DNA of 64,000 nt from JAOUGY01 sp963825585 (GTDB taxonomy: Bacteria > Actinomycetota > Acidimicrobiia > Spongiisociales > ZC4RG35): positions 310,001 to 374,000 of the forward strand of contig CAWGTX010000001.1 in assembly GCA_963825585.1 (NCBI GenBank), given 5' to 3'. Under the pieces are notes generated by a model. The model was not told the origin of the DNA, did no database searches, and was given only the letters and a program-made list of their open reading frames with translations. The translations under genes were made by a program, and so were the position numbers. Shown one piece after another: positions 63,909 through 64,000 of the stretch. Within the stretch, counting starts at the first letter, position 1; each line of letters begins with the position of its first letter.

Positions 63909-64000
63909 GTGATGTGCCCCACTCCCCGCCGTCCCGATGCTCCCAGCATCATGGAAACGGATTCGCGGTGTCTGGACAGGCCCATTCCCGCGTTCGACCA

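Overview
This is a high-G+C bacterial chromosome segment, almost certainly from an actinobacterium and most like the Acidimicrobiia. The evidence is the frequent GTG starts, the chains of overlapping ATGA/GTGA stop-starts, and an amidase with three cysteine-paired SLH-type repeats (FCPD..VTRGQMAAFL) of a kind I associate with that class. The large sucCD, icd, mdh, guaB3-guaA, purN-purH-folD, nadA-nadB-nadC, trpS, tal, pcrA and hup genes are ordinary chromosomal housekeeping genes. No rRNA or tRNA gene and no CRISPR array was seen.

Layout. 1-8.8 kb: end of an OmpA-like protein, a DUF5671 membrane protein with a small anchored partner, a heterodimeric ABC exporter, a PfkB kinase next to an internally deleted hydroxyacid dehydrogenase, and trpS. 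9-18.3 kb: CPBP protease, guaB3-guaA, a CheA-type hybrid kinase, a second histidine kinase, and pcrA. 18.3-19.8 kb: an ECF sigma factor overlapping a membrane protein with a poly-Asp tail. 20-27 kb: tal, then a decayed zone with two IS3-family remnants, a truncated multicopper oxidase, and an intact histidine kinase overlapping a large Ig-like surface protein. 27-36.5 kb: B12-binding subunit, sucCD, LemA/DUF2207, DUF169, a PGM1-like ATP-grasp ligase, DinB and a class V aminotransferase. 36.5-48.5 kb: purine and folate genes, SLH amidase, icd and a Nudix-like regulator, framed by an IS110 and a broken IS30 that both sit inside copies of one 199-bp palindromic repeat. 48.5-55.9 kb: the NAD operon (nadB frameshifted), mdh, hup, SCP2 and a DapA-family aldolase. 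55.9-63.9 kb: four consecutive TadE-TadG gene pairs on the minus strand.

Two families of intergenic repeats run through the window. The first is built of tandem 7-bp units, often as inverted arms (GTAGAAC/GTTCTAC, GCAGAAC/GTTCTGC and relatives). Eight copies lie directly after stop codons of plus-strand genes. One copy, between nadA and nadB, encloses a complete S23-type four-helix-bundle protein gene, so it has the architecture of a 23S rRNA intervening sequence but sits between protein genes. I consider this the best candidate for an undescribed element. The second family is a ~199-bp G/C-tract palindrome beginning tttgtccccc and ending gggggacaaa, which is the landing site of both IS110 and IS30.

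Several genes are damaged or unusual. They include nadB (one-base frameshift), a hydroxyacid dehydrogenase with two in-frame gaps, a helix-hairpin-helix protein split by an in-frame TGA, purN without a standard start codon at the expected place, and mosaic IS fragments joined at short homologies. All of these were read by eye; family names rest on recognised motifs, not on database searches.
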